From Sphaerobacter sp. (GTDB taxonomy: Bacteria; Chloroflexota; Chloroflexia; Thermomicrobiales; Thermomicrobiaceae), in contig NZ_JADGHZ010000009.1 in NCBI RefSeq assembly GCF_019683595.1, positions 1 to 45,519 on the forward strand: DNA of 45,519 nt, written 5' to 3'. The position numbers and the translations under genes are program-made. Of this stretch, positions 1 to 8,550 are shown in pieces. The notes under the pieces are model-generated. The model saw only the letters and a program-made list of their open reading frames with translations, searched no databases and was not told the DNA's origin. Positions within the stretch are counted from its first letter, which is position 1; every line of letters starts with the position of its first letter.

Positions 1-21
1 GGCCGGGGGTGAGGGCCATTG

Positions 22-57
22 CCCCCTCTCCCCTTGTGGGCTCCGTCCGAGAGGGGG
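22..57. repeat. GC-rich hairpin repeat, family B (loop type)
   Basis: Nine-base arms CCCCCTCTC (22-30) and GAGAGGGGG (49-57) close a loop containing GGGCTCCGTCC, and GGGGGTGAGGG stretches lie on both sides. The same loop and arms recur at 14261-14294. It lies just beyond the hydantoinase B stop codon and could act as a transcription terminator, but there is no T-run. Confidence 0.7.
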
Positions 58-87
58 TTGGGGGTGAGGGGTAACCGTAACCCCACC

Positions 88-1809
88 TCACCCCGTCCAC
101 CCATACGCTCGGCGGGCGGTTTCCTCGGTGATGTAGCCGTTCTTGAGGTCCCAGGCAACCTTCTCGCGGGGGCGGCGGCGGGGGTCGCCGTAGCCACCGC
201 CGCCGGGAGTGATGAGGCTGACCGTCTCCCCGGCCTTGACCAGGACGTTGGTCGCCTTGGAGTAGATTTCCCGCTCCCGGCCGTCGGGGCTGATGATGCG
301 GAATAGGCCCTTCCCGCCCGGGCCGCCGCCGAAGAGGCCCCAGGGTGCGTGCTTGTGGCGCTCGTCGAGGAACGACATCACCACGTCGGTGTGCACCGTC
401 ATGTCGCGACGACCCGAACAGCCGCCGCGGAACTCGCCTACCCCGCCGGAGTCAGGGACCAGCTCGTAGCGCTGGATGGTGACTGGTAGCTCCAACTCGA
501 TCATCTCCACCGGGATGTTGAGGAAGTTCGACGTGTTGGCGGCACAGCAGTCCACACCGTCCACGCCGAGGCGACCGCCCATCCCGCCGCCGAGGACCTC
601 ATAGAAGGCGAAGTGGCGCCCGCGCCGTTCACTGTAGCCACCCATGGTGTACGACGGCGTGCAGCCGTAGCAGGCAGCCATCACCTGCTCCGGGCAGAGC
701 TGGCTCAGTGCGCCGAAGAGGACGTCGGTGATCCGGTGACAGATCACGTTGCGCGCCTGGCAGGCCGCGGGCAGCGTGGCGTTGACCAGCGTGCCCTCCG
801 GTGCCACGAGCTCGATCGGCCGGTAACAGCCATCGTTGATGGGGATGTCCGGCCCCGCGATCGCCTTGATCACGTAGTAGACGGCCGAGGTGGTGGGGCC
901 GATCGGGGAGTTGGCCGCGCCCATCTGCTGCGGGTCGGTGCCAGTGAAGTCGACGGTGATCCGGTCGCCCTGCTTGGTGACCTTCACCCGGATGCGGCAC
1001 TCGTGCATCACCACCCCGGTGTCGTCGATCACGTCCTCGAAGGTCGCCTCGCCGTCGGGGATGCGCTCGCGTAGCCCGCGGCGCATGCGCTGCTCCGAGT
1101 AGTCGATCAACCCCTCCATCCCGGCCTCGACGGTCGCCAGGCCGTAGCGGTCGATCAGCTCCAGGATGCGCCGCTCGGCGGTGCGGTTGGCGGCGATCTG
1201 CCCACGCAGGTCGCCGTAGGCCTTCTCCGGCTCGCGGACGTTGCGCAGGATCATCTTGAGGATGTTCTGGTCCAGCTCCCCGCGCCGCATGATCTTGAGC
1301 GGGGGGATGCAGATGCCTTCCTGGTAGTTGTCGGTCACGTCGTTGCCGATGCTGCCGGGCGAGCGGCCGCCAACGTCCACCCAGTGGGCCAGGCTGGCGG
1401 CGAAGGCCACGACGCGGCCCTCGACGAAGATCGGCATGAAGGCGATCACGTCCTGCAGGTGGTTCCCGCCGCGGTACGGGTCGTTGCCGATCAGGAGGTC
1501 GCCCGGCTCCAGCTCCTCAATCGGGTACTCCTGAAGCCAATCGGTCAGGGCCAGCGGCAGTGAGTTCAGGTGCATCGGGATGTTCGCCGCCTGGGCGACC
1601 ATCCGCGCCTGGCCGTCGAACAGGCAGCAGGAGAAGTCCATCGCCTCGCGGACGATCGAGGAGTAGGCCGTGCGGCGGAGCGACACCGCCATCTCTTCGG
1701 CCGCGGCGTGGAGGTTGGACCCCAGGATCTCCAGCGTCACCGGGTCGATCTGCCGCGCGGAAGCCCCTAACCGGGACTTCCCGGGTGCCTTGGACGGATG
1801 TCTCGCCAT
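88..1809 (-). CDS. hyuB: Hydantoinase B / oxoprolinase-family subunit
   Basis: B subunit of the ATP-dependent hydantoinase/5-oxoprolinase/acetone carboxylase superfamily, a cytoplasmic enzyme that with HyuA opens a lactam or hydantoin-like ring or carboxylates a ketone. The 573 residues fit a free-standing B subunit. Visible family features are the N-terminal segment DPVTLEILGSNLHAAAEEM, the central FTGTDPQQMGAANSPIGPT, a glycine-rich GGGMGGRLGVDG and the C-terminal PGGGGYGDP. ATG start with GGGAGG a few bases upstream. The hyuA stop lies only 17 bp upstream, so the two are co-transcribed. Substrate cannot be read from the sequence; formamidase, a kinase and a peptide-type importer upstream on the same strand suggest use of a cyclic amide or similar nitrogen compound (inference). 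Confidence 0.93.
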   Translation of the reverse strand: MARHPSKAPGKSRLGASARQIDPVTLEILGSNLHAAAEEMAVSLRRTAYSSIVREAMDFSCCLFDGQARMVAQAANIPMHLNSLPLALTDWLQEYPIEELEPGDLLIGNDPYRGGNHLQDVIAFMPIFVEGRVVAFAASLAHWVDVGGRSPGSIGNDVTDNYQEGICIPPLKIMRRGELDQNILKMILRNVREPEKAYGDLRGQIAANRTAERRILELIDRYGLATVEAGMEGLIDYSEQRMRRGLRERIPDGEATFEDVIDDTGVVMHECRIRVKVTKQGDRITVDFTGTDPQQMGAANSPIGPTTSAVYYVIKAIAGPDIPINDGCYRPIELVAPEGTLVNATLPAACQARNVICHRITDVLFGALSQLCPEQVMAACYGCTPSYTMGGYSERRGRHFAFYEVLGGGMGGRLGVDGVDCCAANTSNFLNIPVEMIELELPVTIQRYELVPDSGGVGEFRGGCSGRRDMTVHTDVVMSFLDERHKHAPWGLFGGGPGGKGLFRIISPDGREREIYSKATNVLVKAGETVSLITPGGGGYGDPRRRPREKVAWDLKNGYITEETARRAYGWTG

Positions 1810-1826
1810 AGCTGCCTCCCTCGCTG

Positions 1827-3878
1827 CTATGCTCCGACGGCGATGACAATGTTCCCCAGGTCGTCGACCTCGGCCCGCTGGCCGGGCAGGAGCACGGTCG
1901 TGGCACCCGGCTCCTCGATGATGGCCGGGCCGGTCAGGACCACGCCGGCGCCGAGGCGGTCGCGGTCGAGCACCGGCGTCAGGACCGGGTCGCCGCTACC
2001 GTCGAACCAGGCGGGTCGCTCGCCGATCTGCGCCGCGCCGCCGGTCCGCTCCAGCCGGGGGAAGGCCGGCTTCGTGGTCGGCACCGTGGCGATGGCGCGG
2101 AAGTTCACCAGCTCGACCGGCTCCCCCGGCGCACTGTGGCCGTAGCGCTCGGCGTGCGCCGCGTGGAATGCCTCCTCCAGCGCCGCTACGTCGGACAGCT
2201 CGAGCGGGCCGCCCGGCACCGGCACGTTCACCTCGTATGCCTGCCCGATGTAGCGGGCGTCCACCGAACGGCGGAACGTGACCTGGCCGGGATCGAACCC
2301 GTCGGCGGCGAACTGCGCGGTCAACTGCGCCTCCAGGTCGACGTAGACCTGCCGGATGCCGTCGAGCGCCTCTGGCCGCAGCGGGGTGAGTTGGGTCCGC
2401 ACCGCGTCCCGGCTGAGATCGGCCACCAGCAAGCCGAACGCCGAGAAGTTCCCCGGGTTCCGCGGCACGATCACGCGCGGGATGTCCAGCTCCGCGGCCA
2501 GGGCCGCAGCGTGCACCGGCCCGGCGCCGCCGAAGGCCAGCAGGGCGAAGCGGCGGGGATCGAGACCGCGCTCGACCGAGACGAGGCGGATGGCGCGCAG
2601 CATGTTAGCGTTGGCGATCCGGAAGATACCGTGCGCCGTCTCCAGGCGGGAGAGCCCAAGCTCGGCCGCCAGCCGGTCGATGGCCGCCTCAGCGGCACTG
2701 CGGTCGAGCCGCATGCGCCCGCCCAGGAAGGCGTCGGCGCCGAGGTAGCCAAGCACCAGGTTGGCGTCCGTGACCGTCGGCTGCGTGCCGCCGCGGCCGT
2801 AGCAAGCCGGGCCGGGGTCGGCGCCCGCGCTCTGGGGCCCGACTTTGAGCCGGCCGCCCTCGTCGGCCCAGGCGATCGACCCGCCCCCGGCGCCGATGGT
2901 GGTGATGTCCAGCATCGCCGCGCGGATGACCTCCCCGGCCAGCTCGCTCTCGCTCGCCAGCGTCGGCTTGCCATGGCGCAGCAGGGCGACATCGGTGGAG
3001 GTGCCGCCCATGTCGAGCGTGATCAGGTCCGACACCCCGATCTCACGCCCCAGGGCCTCGGCGCCTATCACCCCGGCCGCCGGTCCAGAGAGGATCGTCG
3101 TGATCGGCCGGCTGCGCGCCGCCCGGCCGGTCTGCGCGGCCCCACCGGAGTGCATGACGTGGAGCGCGGCCGAAACGCCCGTCTCCGCCAGCCGGCGCTC
3201 CAGATCGCCCAGGTAGCGCTCGATGATCGGCGCCACAAAGGCGTTGACGACGGTGGTGGAGGTTCGCTCGTACTCCCGGTACTCCGGGTTGACCTCGTGG
3301 GAGAGCGAGATCGACACACCCGGCAGCACCTCGCGGATGATGGCCGCGGCCTGTCGCTCGTGCTCCGGGTTCAGGTAGGAGTGGAGGAAGCAGACGGCGA
3401 CCGACTCCACCCCTTCCTCGCCGAGCGCCGCGGCCGCGTCGCGCACCCCGCCCTCGTCGAGGGGCACGACCGCGACCCCGTCGACGTTGACGCGCTCGCG
3501 CACCTCCTTACGCAGATAGCGCGGCACAAGCGGCGTGGGCTTGGTCCAGAAGATGTTGTAGAGGTCCTCGAAGGAGCGGTTCAGCCGCCGGATCTCGTAG
3601 ACATCACGGAAGCCCTCGGTGGTGATCAAGCCGGTACGGGCACCCTTCCCTTCGAGGAGGGCGTTGGTGGCGACGGTTGTGCCGTGGGCCAGGAACGCGA
3701 CGTCTTCGGGTGCGGCGCCCAGCTCCTCCAGCGCGGCCCGCACCCCGGCGATGAACGCTTCGGCCGGGTTCTGCGGGGTGCTCGGCACCTTGAGCGCGAC
3801 GAGCCGCCCGTCTGCCTCGCGGAACGCGATCACGTCGGTGAATGTGCCGCCCGTGTCGATGCCGATGTGGACCCGCAT
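1827..3878 (-). CDS. hyuA: Hydantoinase A / oxoprolinase-family subunit
   Basis: ATP-binding A subunit partnering HyuB. The N-terminus carries the actin-like ATPase phosphate loop GIDTGGTFTDV (about residues 5-15), followed by AHGTTVATNALLEGKGA, the second phosphate motif LDMGGTSTDVALL, GPACYGRGGTQPTVTDAN and FGGAGPVHA, all in the normal family order. I place the start at the ATG at 3878, giving 683 residues, because GGAGG sits 4-8 bases before it and the protein then begins MRVHIGIDTGG like its relatives; a TTG four codons upstream would overlap that Shine-Dalgarno site. Not fused to HyuB, as it is in eukaryotic 5-oxoprolinase. Approximately 230 bp separate it from the kinase gene upstream, so it may have its own promoter, although I saw no good one. 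Confidence 0.94.
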   Translation of the reverse strand: MRVHIGIDTGGTFTDVIAFREADGRLVALKVPSTPQNPAEAFIAGVRAALEELGAAPEDVAFLAHGTTVATNALLEGKGARTGLITTEGFRDVYEIRRLNRSFEDLYNIFWTKPTPLVPRYLRKEVRERVNVDGVAVVPLDEGGVRDAAAALGEEGVESVAVCFLHSYLNPEHERQAAAIIREVLPGVSISLSHEVNPEYREYERTSTTVVNAFVAPIIERYLGDLERRLAETGVSAALHVMHSGGAAQTGRAARSRPITTILSGPAAGVIGAEALGREIGVSDLITLDMGGTSTDVALLRHGKPTLASESELAGEVIRAAMLDITTIGAGGGSIAWADEGGRLKVGPQSAGADPGPACYGRGGTQPTVTDANLVLGYLGADAFLGGRMRLDRSAAEAAIDRLAAELGLSRLETAHGIFRIANANMLRAIRLVSVERGLDPRRFALLAFGGAGPVHAAALAAELDIPRVIVPRNPGNFSAFGLLVADLSRDAVRTQLTPLRPEALDGIRQVYVDLEAQLTAQFAADGFDPGQVTFRRSVDARYIGQAYEVNVPVPGGPLELSDVAALEEAFHAAHAERYGHSAPGEPVELVNFRAIATVPTTKPAFPRLERTGGAAQIGERPAWFDGSGDPVLTPVLDRDRLGAGVVLTGPAIIEEPGATTVLLPGQRAEVDDLGNIVIAVGA

Positions 3879-4105
3879 CCAGCCCTCCAACCTTCCCCGC
3901 GAGCCGGCACGCGAACCCGACGCGGCACCGGCCGCGTCTCCGAGCCATCCGGGGAGCGTCGCAGAGTAGGTGGGATGGCTGCGCCGCAGATGATGCGACA
4001 GACGGCGCCGCCCCGACCTGGAGGCTCGCCCTACTCACGCACGTCCACGGCGATACTCGACACCCGCATTGTCGCACAGAATCGGGGTTTGGAAAGGGGA
4101 GGTAA

Positions 4106-5038
4106 TCAGCTTCTCTCACGCTCAGCGAGGAAAGCGTCGACAGCGACCGCCGTCGGGAGCGACGGCTGGGCACCAGCGGTGAGCGTCGCCAGCGCCCCCG
4201 CCGCGGCCGCCCGCCGCAAAGCCTCGGGCGCAGCCAGCCCGCCGCCCACGCCGACGGCGAACGTGCCGACGAAGGCATCACCTGCCCCGACGGCATCCCG
4301 CGCGGCGACCGGGAAGCCTGGCTGGCGCACCACACCATTCGCGCCGACCAGCACGGCGCCACGCGCACCCAGCGTGATGATGACCTGCCGCACCCCATGC
4401 TCCCTGAGCCGCGCGGCCGCCGCTTCGGCACTCTCCCAATCGCTCGGCAGCACGCCCGTGAGGATCTCGGCCTCGGTCTCGTTCAATATCAGGCACTCGC
4501 AGCACGCGAGGAGATCGTCTGAGAGCGGTTGTGCTGGCGCCGGGTTGAGCACGACCCGCACCCCGGCCCCGGCCGCCAGCGCCGCCGCGTGGGCCACGAC
4601 CTCCAGCGGCACCTCCAACTGGAGCAGGAGCGCGTCGGCGCGCGCGATCTGGTCGGCCGCGGCATCGACATCGCCGACCGTCACGGCCGCATTCGCCCCC
4701 GGGGCGACGATGATCGTATTCTGCCCGCTCGGATCGACCGCGATCAGCGCGACGCCCGTCGGCTCCTCAGGTGCGACCCGCAGGTGGGTGATGTCGATCC
4801 CCTCCGCCTCCAGCCCCGCGCGGAGGGTATCCCCGAACGCATCCGCCCCGACCCGGCCCACGAAGCTGACCTGCCCGCCGGCGCGCGCGGCGGCCACGGC
4901 CTGGTTCGCCCCCTTGCCACCCGGGTGGGTGGCGAACGGACCGCCGAGCACCGTCTGCCCCGGCACCGGCAGCACCGGCGTCGCCACAACTAGGTCCATA
5001 TTGACACTGCCCACGACGCAGATGCGCGGCCCGGCCAT
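4106..5038 (-). CDS. rbsK: Ribokinase-like PfkB-family sugar kinase
   Basis: Phosphorylates a sugar (ribose in true ribokinases) with ATP in the cytoplasm. The 310 residues show the N-terminal VVGSVNMDLVV strand, the PfkB signature GGKGANQA (residues 40-47), NPAPA (165-169), NETEAEILTG (186-195) and the C-terminal DAVGAGDAF anion hole with the catalytic aspartate at about 254. These are the ribokinase-subgroup versions of the motifs. ATG start with GGGAGG seven bases upstream. No ribose transporter or mutarotase is adjacent; the neighbours are hyuAB downstream and a repeat-filled gap upstream. A nucleoside or other pentose is an alternative substrate. Confidence 0.88.
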   Translation of the reverse strand: MAGPRICVVGSVNMDLVVATPVLPVPGQTVLGGPFATHPGGKGANQAVAAARAGGQVSFVGRVGADAFGDTLRAGLEAEGIDITHLRVAPEEPTGVALIAVDPSGQNTIIVAPGANAAVTVGDVDAAADQIARADALLLQLEVPLEVVAHAAALAAGAGVRVVLNPAPAQPLSDDLLACCECLILNETEAEILTGVLPSDWESAEAAAARLREHGVRQVIITLGARGAVLVGANGVVRQPGFPVAARDAVGAGDAFVGTFAVGVGGGLAAPEALRRAAAAGALATLTAGAQPSLPTAVAVDAFLAERERS

Positions 5039-5117
5039 CCCCGCCTCCCGTCACCTCTCACCTGCTCCCACGGGCAACAGAATAACACGGCTCTAGGAGC
5101 GCGGCCCTCACCCCCGA

Positions 5118-5143
5118 CCCCTCTCCCAACGTTGGGAGAGGGG
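5118..5143. repeat. Perfect 26-bp palindrome, repeat family B
   Basis: CCCCTCTCCCAAC followed directly by its exact complement GTTGGGAGAGGGG. A CCCTCACCCCC tract adjoins it. The identical palindrome occurs at 15481-15506 and an enlarged version at 19506-19533. It may serve as a bidirectional terminator or be a mobile REP-type element. Confidence 0.85.
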
Positions 5144-5191
5144 AGCTACGTGAGCGGCCGTACGAGGACGTCCGCGGAGCTACGGCAGTGG

Positions 5192-5305
5192 CGCGTGCCC
5201 GGGGGTAACCCCCCGGGCTGACAACGAAAGCCGGCCGTCGCCGGATTTGGAGTGCGGCGGCCCGAGCCGCCGCTTTGGTACCGCGCGGCCGCAGCCGCGC
5301 CGCTG
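5192..5305. repeat. Variant single copy of repeat family A
   Basis: Begins like other family A copies (GCGTGCCCGGGG, GGGCTGACAA, GAAAGCCGG), but the first hairpin is changed on both arms: the GGCTAAAGCC core becomes GGGTAACCCC, so pairing is kept. It is followed by two more self-complementary blocks, GCGGCGGCCCGAGCCGCCGC and GCGCGGCCGCAGCCGCGC. Confidence 0.65.
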
Positions 5306-5348
5306 TTGGGACGCGAGGTGGGTGGTGCGAAGGATCCCGCATCCCGGC

Positions 5349-5603
5349 GCGTGCCCGGGGCTAAAGCCGCCGGGCTGACAAGGGAAAGCCGGCTGAAGCC
5401 GGCTGGAACGATGCAAGGCTGGCGCCTCGGCATGATGGACCCCGTCGCCCGGCGCGTATACCCACATACAATTCGTCAAACCCCACTAACGCCGGGCAGG
5501 CGCCGGGTGGTGAACGCCGTATTGCCAGAATCTGAGCCCGATTCCTCCAGCCGGCTTCAGCCGGCTTTCGTTGTGAGCCCGGCGGCTTTAGCCCCGGGCA
5601 CGC
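5349..5603. repeat. Paired interspersed repeat, family A (inverted arms)
   Basis: A left arm of about 57 bp (5349-5405) made of two small hairpins, CCGGGGCTAAAGCCGCCGGG and AGCCGGCTGAAGCCGGCT, is matched by an inverted copy at 5547-5603. The roughly 140 bp interior contains a piece whose reverse strand reads GGGTTTGACGAATT, close to GGAGTTTGACGAATT at 31591-31605, so interiors as well as arms are shared between copies. This suggests a non-autonomous mobile element resembling a REPIN or MITE (inference). Confidence 0.75.
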
Positions 5604-5704
5604 GGCAGGGCGCCTAGACTCTCCCGCCACCCTCCCAGGACGTTCACGACGACAGGCGATCATCTCTCAGAAAGCGGGGGCGTTGCCCCCGCTGGCGGCC
5701 CCCA

Positions 5705-6637
5705 CTACCGAAAGATCGCCTGCGGGAGGAAGGCGGACACCAGCCAGTTGGGAGCGTTCACCACCTCGCTGATGCGGAGGTCGACGGCCACGCTCGCCAG
5801 CATGTAGGCGTCTTCCCGGCTCAGCCCGGCCGTTTGCTGCAAGTGCTCGATCTGGTAGCGGATCGCCTTGCGCGCCGCCTCCCGGAGGTCGGACGCGAAG
5901 CCGGTGGTGACGAAGTAGCCCTTGGCATCGGCTTCCGGCGTCGGCGGCCCGGGCAGGATATAGCGCGGCTCGGCGATGGTCTGGTTGCGGTGGAGCTGGA
6001 AGCGCAGCGTGGCGGTCATTGCCGCCTCGATGGCGGTGCCGCAGACCTCGCCGTCCCCCTGTGCCGCATGGGTGTCGCCGACCGAGAAGAGCGCGCCCTC
6101 GACCCACACCGGGAGGAACAGGCGGGCACCGCGCGTCAGGTGCCGGATATCCATGTTCCCGCCGTTCTGGCGTGGGGGTACGATCGTGTGGAGGCCCGGC
6201 TCGGGCAGGGCCACGCCGATCGTGCCGGGGAACGGCTTGATCGGGATCTCGATCCCGGACGCGAACTCCGCCCTCCCCTCGGAGAGATCCCAGATCTTCA
6301 GGACCGGCGCGGGGAACTCATCGGCCAGGAGCCCGAAACCGGGGATGATCGCGGTCCAGCCCCACTCGGCGCGGCCGAAGTCGAGGATCTCCACCTCGAG
6401 CACGTCGCCGGGTTGCGCCCCCTTGATGAAGATCGGGCCGGTGACGGGGTTGACGCGGGCGAAGTCGATCGCTCCGACGTCAGCGGCGGTGGAGTTGCGG
6501 TTCAGTTGCCCGCCGGAGGCGTCGATGATCTCGAACTCAACCGTGCTGCCCGGCTCGACCTCCATCACCGGCTCGATCGCGTTATCCCAGCCGAAGTGGT
6601 GATGCGCCGCGTGGACCGTGTGGCTCCGTCCTGTCAC
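5705..6637 (-). CDS. fmdA: Acetamidase/formamidase family protein
   Basis: Hydrolyses formamide or short aliphatic amides to the acid and ammonia; cytoplasmic. The 310 residues match the shorter FmdA/AmdA-type family. Recognisable pieces are the histidine-rich start HTVHAAHHHFGWDNAI, the tract VTGPIFIKGAQPGDVLEVEI, PPRQNGGNMDIRHLTRGARL and VGDTHAAQGDGEVCGTAIE near the middle. GTG start at 6637 chosen because GGGAGG lies six bases upstream. It follows the permease gene by 28 bp, so dppA-dppC-dppB-fmdA is probably one transcript, and the importer may bring in the amide or its precursor (inference). Confidence 0.9.
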   Translation of the reverse strand: MTGRSHTVHAAHHHFGWDNAIEPVMEVEPGSTVEFEIIDASGGQLNRNSTAADVGAIDFARVNPVTGPIFIKGAQPGDVLEVEILDFGRAEWGWTAIIPGFGLLADEFPAPVLKIWDLSEGRAEFASGIEIPIKPFPGTIGVALPEPGLHTIVPPRQNGGNMDIRHLTRGARLFLPVWVEGALFSVGDTHAAQGDGEVCGTAIEAAMTATLRFQLHRNQTIAEPRYILPGPPTPEADAKGYFVTTGFASDLREAARKAIRYQIEHLQQTAGLSREDAYMLASVAVDLRISEVVNAPNWLVSAFLPQAIFR

Positions 6638-6665
6638 CGTGTCCTCCCTTCTCCATCGGCCGCCC

Positions 6666-7586
6666 TCACCGCAGCCGAATGCGCGGGTCGAGCATCGCCT
6701 GCACGATATCGATGATGATACTGCTCACGACCACAAGAACAGCGGTGAAGGTCACGGTTCCCAGGATCAGCGGCACGTCGTCGGTCAGGATCGCGTCCAC
6801 CATCATCCGGCCGATGCCCGGCCAGGCGAAGACCGTCTCGATCAGCACCACCCCGCCGATGAACCAGGGGATGTCCATCCCCACCATGGTCACGATCGGG
6901 TTGATGGCATTACGGAGGACGTGGCGGCGGAGGACCTGGCCGCCCGCCAGCCCCTTCGACCGGGCGGTCCGTACGTAGTCGGCGCTCAGCACCTCGAGCG
7001 CGCTGGAGCGGGTCATCCGGGCGTACCAGCCCGCGCCGCCGAGCCCCGCCGTGACCGCGGGGAGAATGAGGTGCTGCCAGGAACCCGCCCCTCCGAGGGG
7101 GAACAGCCCGAGCCGAAAGGCGAAGAAGTAGAGCATCAGCAGGCCGAGCCAGAAGGGGGGCGAGGAGACCCCGATGAGCGACGCCACCATGCTGGTGCCG
7201 TCGAGCCAGGTGCTACGGCGCGACGCGGCGAGGAGACCGGCCGGCACCCCGATCAGAAGCTCGACGAAGATACCGGCGAGCGTCAGTTGCAGGGTGTAGG
7301 GGAAGCGGCTCAGGATCGCCTGCGTGACCGGCATCTGCAACTGGTAGGAGTAGCCCAGGTCGCCCTGGACGGCGCGCTCAAGGTAGCGGCCGTATTGGAC
7401 ATAAAACGGTTGGTCGAGCCCGAGTTGGGTGCGGATGCGGTTGACCGCCTCCACCGAGGCGTTCGGCCCGGCGTACATGCGCGCCGGGTCGGCCGGCAGG
7501 AAGTAGATCAGGACGAAGGTGATGAGCGAGATCCCGATGAGCACGGGCACTGTGAAGAGCAGCCGACGCAGCAGATAGGCAATCAC
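6666..7586 (-). CDS. Peptide/nickel-type ABC transporter permease (DppB-like)
   Basis: Inner-membrane permease of a peptide/opine/nickel-type ABC importer. 306 residues with the typical DppB/OppB start MIAYLLRRLLFTVPVLIGI, the family tract FYVQYGRYLERAVQGDLGYS before the core, about six membrane helices, the ATPase-contacting loop around TARSKGLAGGQVLRRHVLRNA, and the C-terminal signature IETVFAWPGIGRMMVDAI. GTG start: GGAGGTG lies six bases before it and overlaps the stop codon of the upstream permease gene. No ATPase gene is present in this operon, so the complex must borrow ATPases encoded elsewhere. Confidence 0.93.
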   Translation of the reverse strand: MIAYLLRRLLFTVPVLIGISLITFVLIYFLPADPARMYAGPNASVEAVNRIRTQLGLDQPFYVQYGRYLERAVQGDLGYSYQLQMPVTQAILSRFPYTLQLTLAGIFVELLIGVPAGLLAASRRSTWLDGTSMVASLIGVSSPPFWLGLLMLYFFAFRLGLFPLGGAGSWQHLILPAVTAGLGGAGWYARMTRSSALEVLSADYVRTARSKGLAGGQVLRRHVLRNAINPIVTMVGMDIPWFIGGVVLIETVFAWPGIGRMMVDAILTDDVPLILGTVTFTAVLVVVSSIIIDIVQAMLDPRIRLR

Positions 7587-7590
7587 GGGC

Positions 7591-8550
7591 TCACCTCCGC
7601 TGCTGCTGCGGGTCCAGCGCGTCCCGCAGCCCGTCGCCGAGCAGATTGAAGGAGAGGATCGTCAGCATGATCGCCAGCCCGGGGTAGATCACCAGCCAGG
7701 GCGCGGCGCGATAGAAGCTCTGACCCTGCTGGATCATCCCGCCCCAACTCGGCGTCGGCGGCTGGACCCCGATCCCCAGATAGCTCAGGCTGGCCTCGAG
7801 CATGACGTTGGTCGAGATCCCGAGGCTGGCCCAGACGATCACGAGCGGCAAGAGGTGCGGCAGGAGGTGCCGCAGCACGATGCGCCAGGTCGGCGCGCCC
7901 ATGCTCACGGCAGCGGTGACGAACTCGCGCTCGCGGAGCGAGCGGACCGCGCCGTAGACGATGCGGGCGATCCACGTCCAGTAGACGGCGCCGATGACGA
8001 AGATGATGACCCAGATGCTCGGCCGCAGGACGGCGACGAGGGCGATCGCCAGGAGCAGGGTAGGGAAGGCCATCATCATGTCGGTGAAGCGCATGATGGA
8101 ATTGCCCCGCCAGCCGCCGAGGTAGCCGGCCAGCGCGCCCACCAGGACGCCCAGAGTAACGGCGATGACGTTGGCCAGCACGCCGACCGTGAGGGAAACG
8201 CGGGCGCCGTAGATGATGCGGCTCAGCAGGTCGCGCCCGTTCTGGTCGGTACCCAGTGGGAACTGGGCGCTCTCGGGCAGGGTGCTCGACACCGGCAGCC
8301 CATCGAGGGTCAGCCCCTCGGCGAACTGCTCGGCCGGGTCGTGCGGCGCCAGCACCGGTGCCAGCACCGCGACCAGCACCAGCAGGAGGACGAAGATGCC
8401 GCCGGCCAGAGCGAGGCGGTCCCGCTTGAAGTGGCGCCAGGCGAGTGTGAACTGGGTCTCGGGCACCGCCCCCCGAGCCGTCCCCGAACCAGCGTCGGCC
8501 AGCGCACGGGCGTCGGCATCGGGCAGCGGCGCGTCGGTGTGCGATCTCAC
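7591..8550 (-). CDS. Peptide/nickel-type ABC transporter permease (DppC-like)
   Basis: Second permease of the same importer. The start is the GTG at 8550, whose GTGA overlaps the TGA stop of the solute-binding gene by four bases, a translational-coupling arrangement; this gives 319 residues. An open frame running further upstream encodes no recognisable protein and is rejected. After a polar N-terminus of about 35 residues come FKRDRLALAGGIFVLLLV (first helix), PLGTDQNGRDLLSRIIYGAR (family signature), and the C-terminal SYLGIGVQPPTPSWGGM and FNLLGDGLRDALDP, all standard for DppC. Confidence 0.93.
   Translation of the reverse strand: MRSHTDAPLPDADARALADAGSGTARGAVPETQFTLAWRHFKRDRLALAGGIFVLLLVLVAVLAPVLAPHDPAEQFAEGLTLDGLPVSSTLPESAQFPLGTDQNGRDLLSRIIYGARVSLTVGVLANVIAVTLGVLVGALAGYLGGWRGNSIMRFTDMMMAFPTLLLAIALVAVLRPSIWVIIFVIGAVYWTWIARIVYGAVRSLREREFVTAAVSMGAPTWRIVLRHLLPHLLPLVIVWASLGISTNVMLEASLSYLGIGVQPPTPSWGGMIQQGQSFYRAAPWLVIYPGLAIMLTILSFNLLGDGLRDALDPQQQRR

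Larger units (their letters stand above)
5039..5704. other. Gene-free 666 bp stretch filled with hairpin repeats
   Basis: No credible gene. From right to left it holds a paired copy of repeat family A (5349-5405 with its inverted mate 5547-5603), a single variant copy with additional GC hairpins (5192-5305), and a perfect family B palindrome (5118-5143). It separates the formamidase 3' end from the kinase start. Any kinase promoter must lie in the last hundred bases, where I see no clear -35/-10 pair. Confidence 0.8.

Noticed and set aside
2136-5096. Very long open frame (over 900 codons) on the plus strand opposite hyuA and the kinase
   Set aside because: Its product is low-complexity Arg/Ala/Gly/Asp-rich and lies antisense to two genes with clear family motifs; long antisense frames are expected at this GC content.
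5039-5704. CRISPR array suggested by several similar repeats
   Set aside because: The repeats are inverted hairpin pairs with irregular spacing, not regularly spaced direct repeats with unique spacers, and no cas genes are present.
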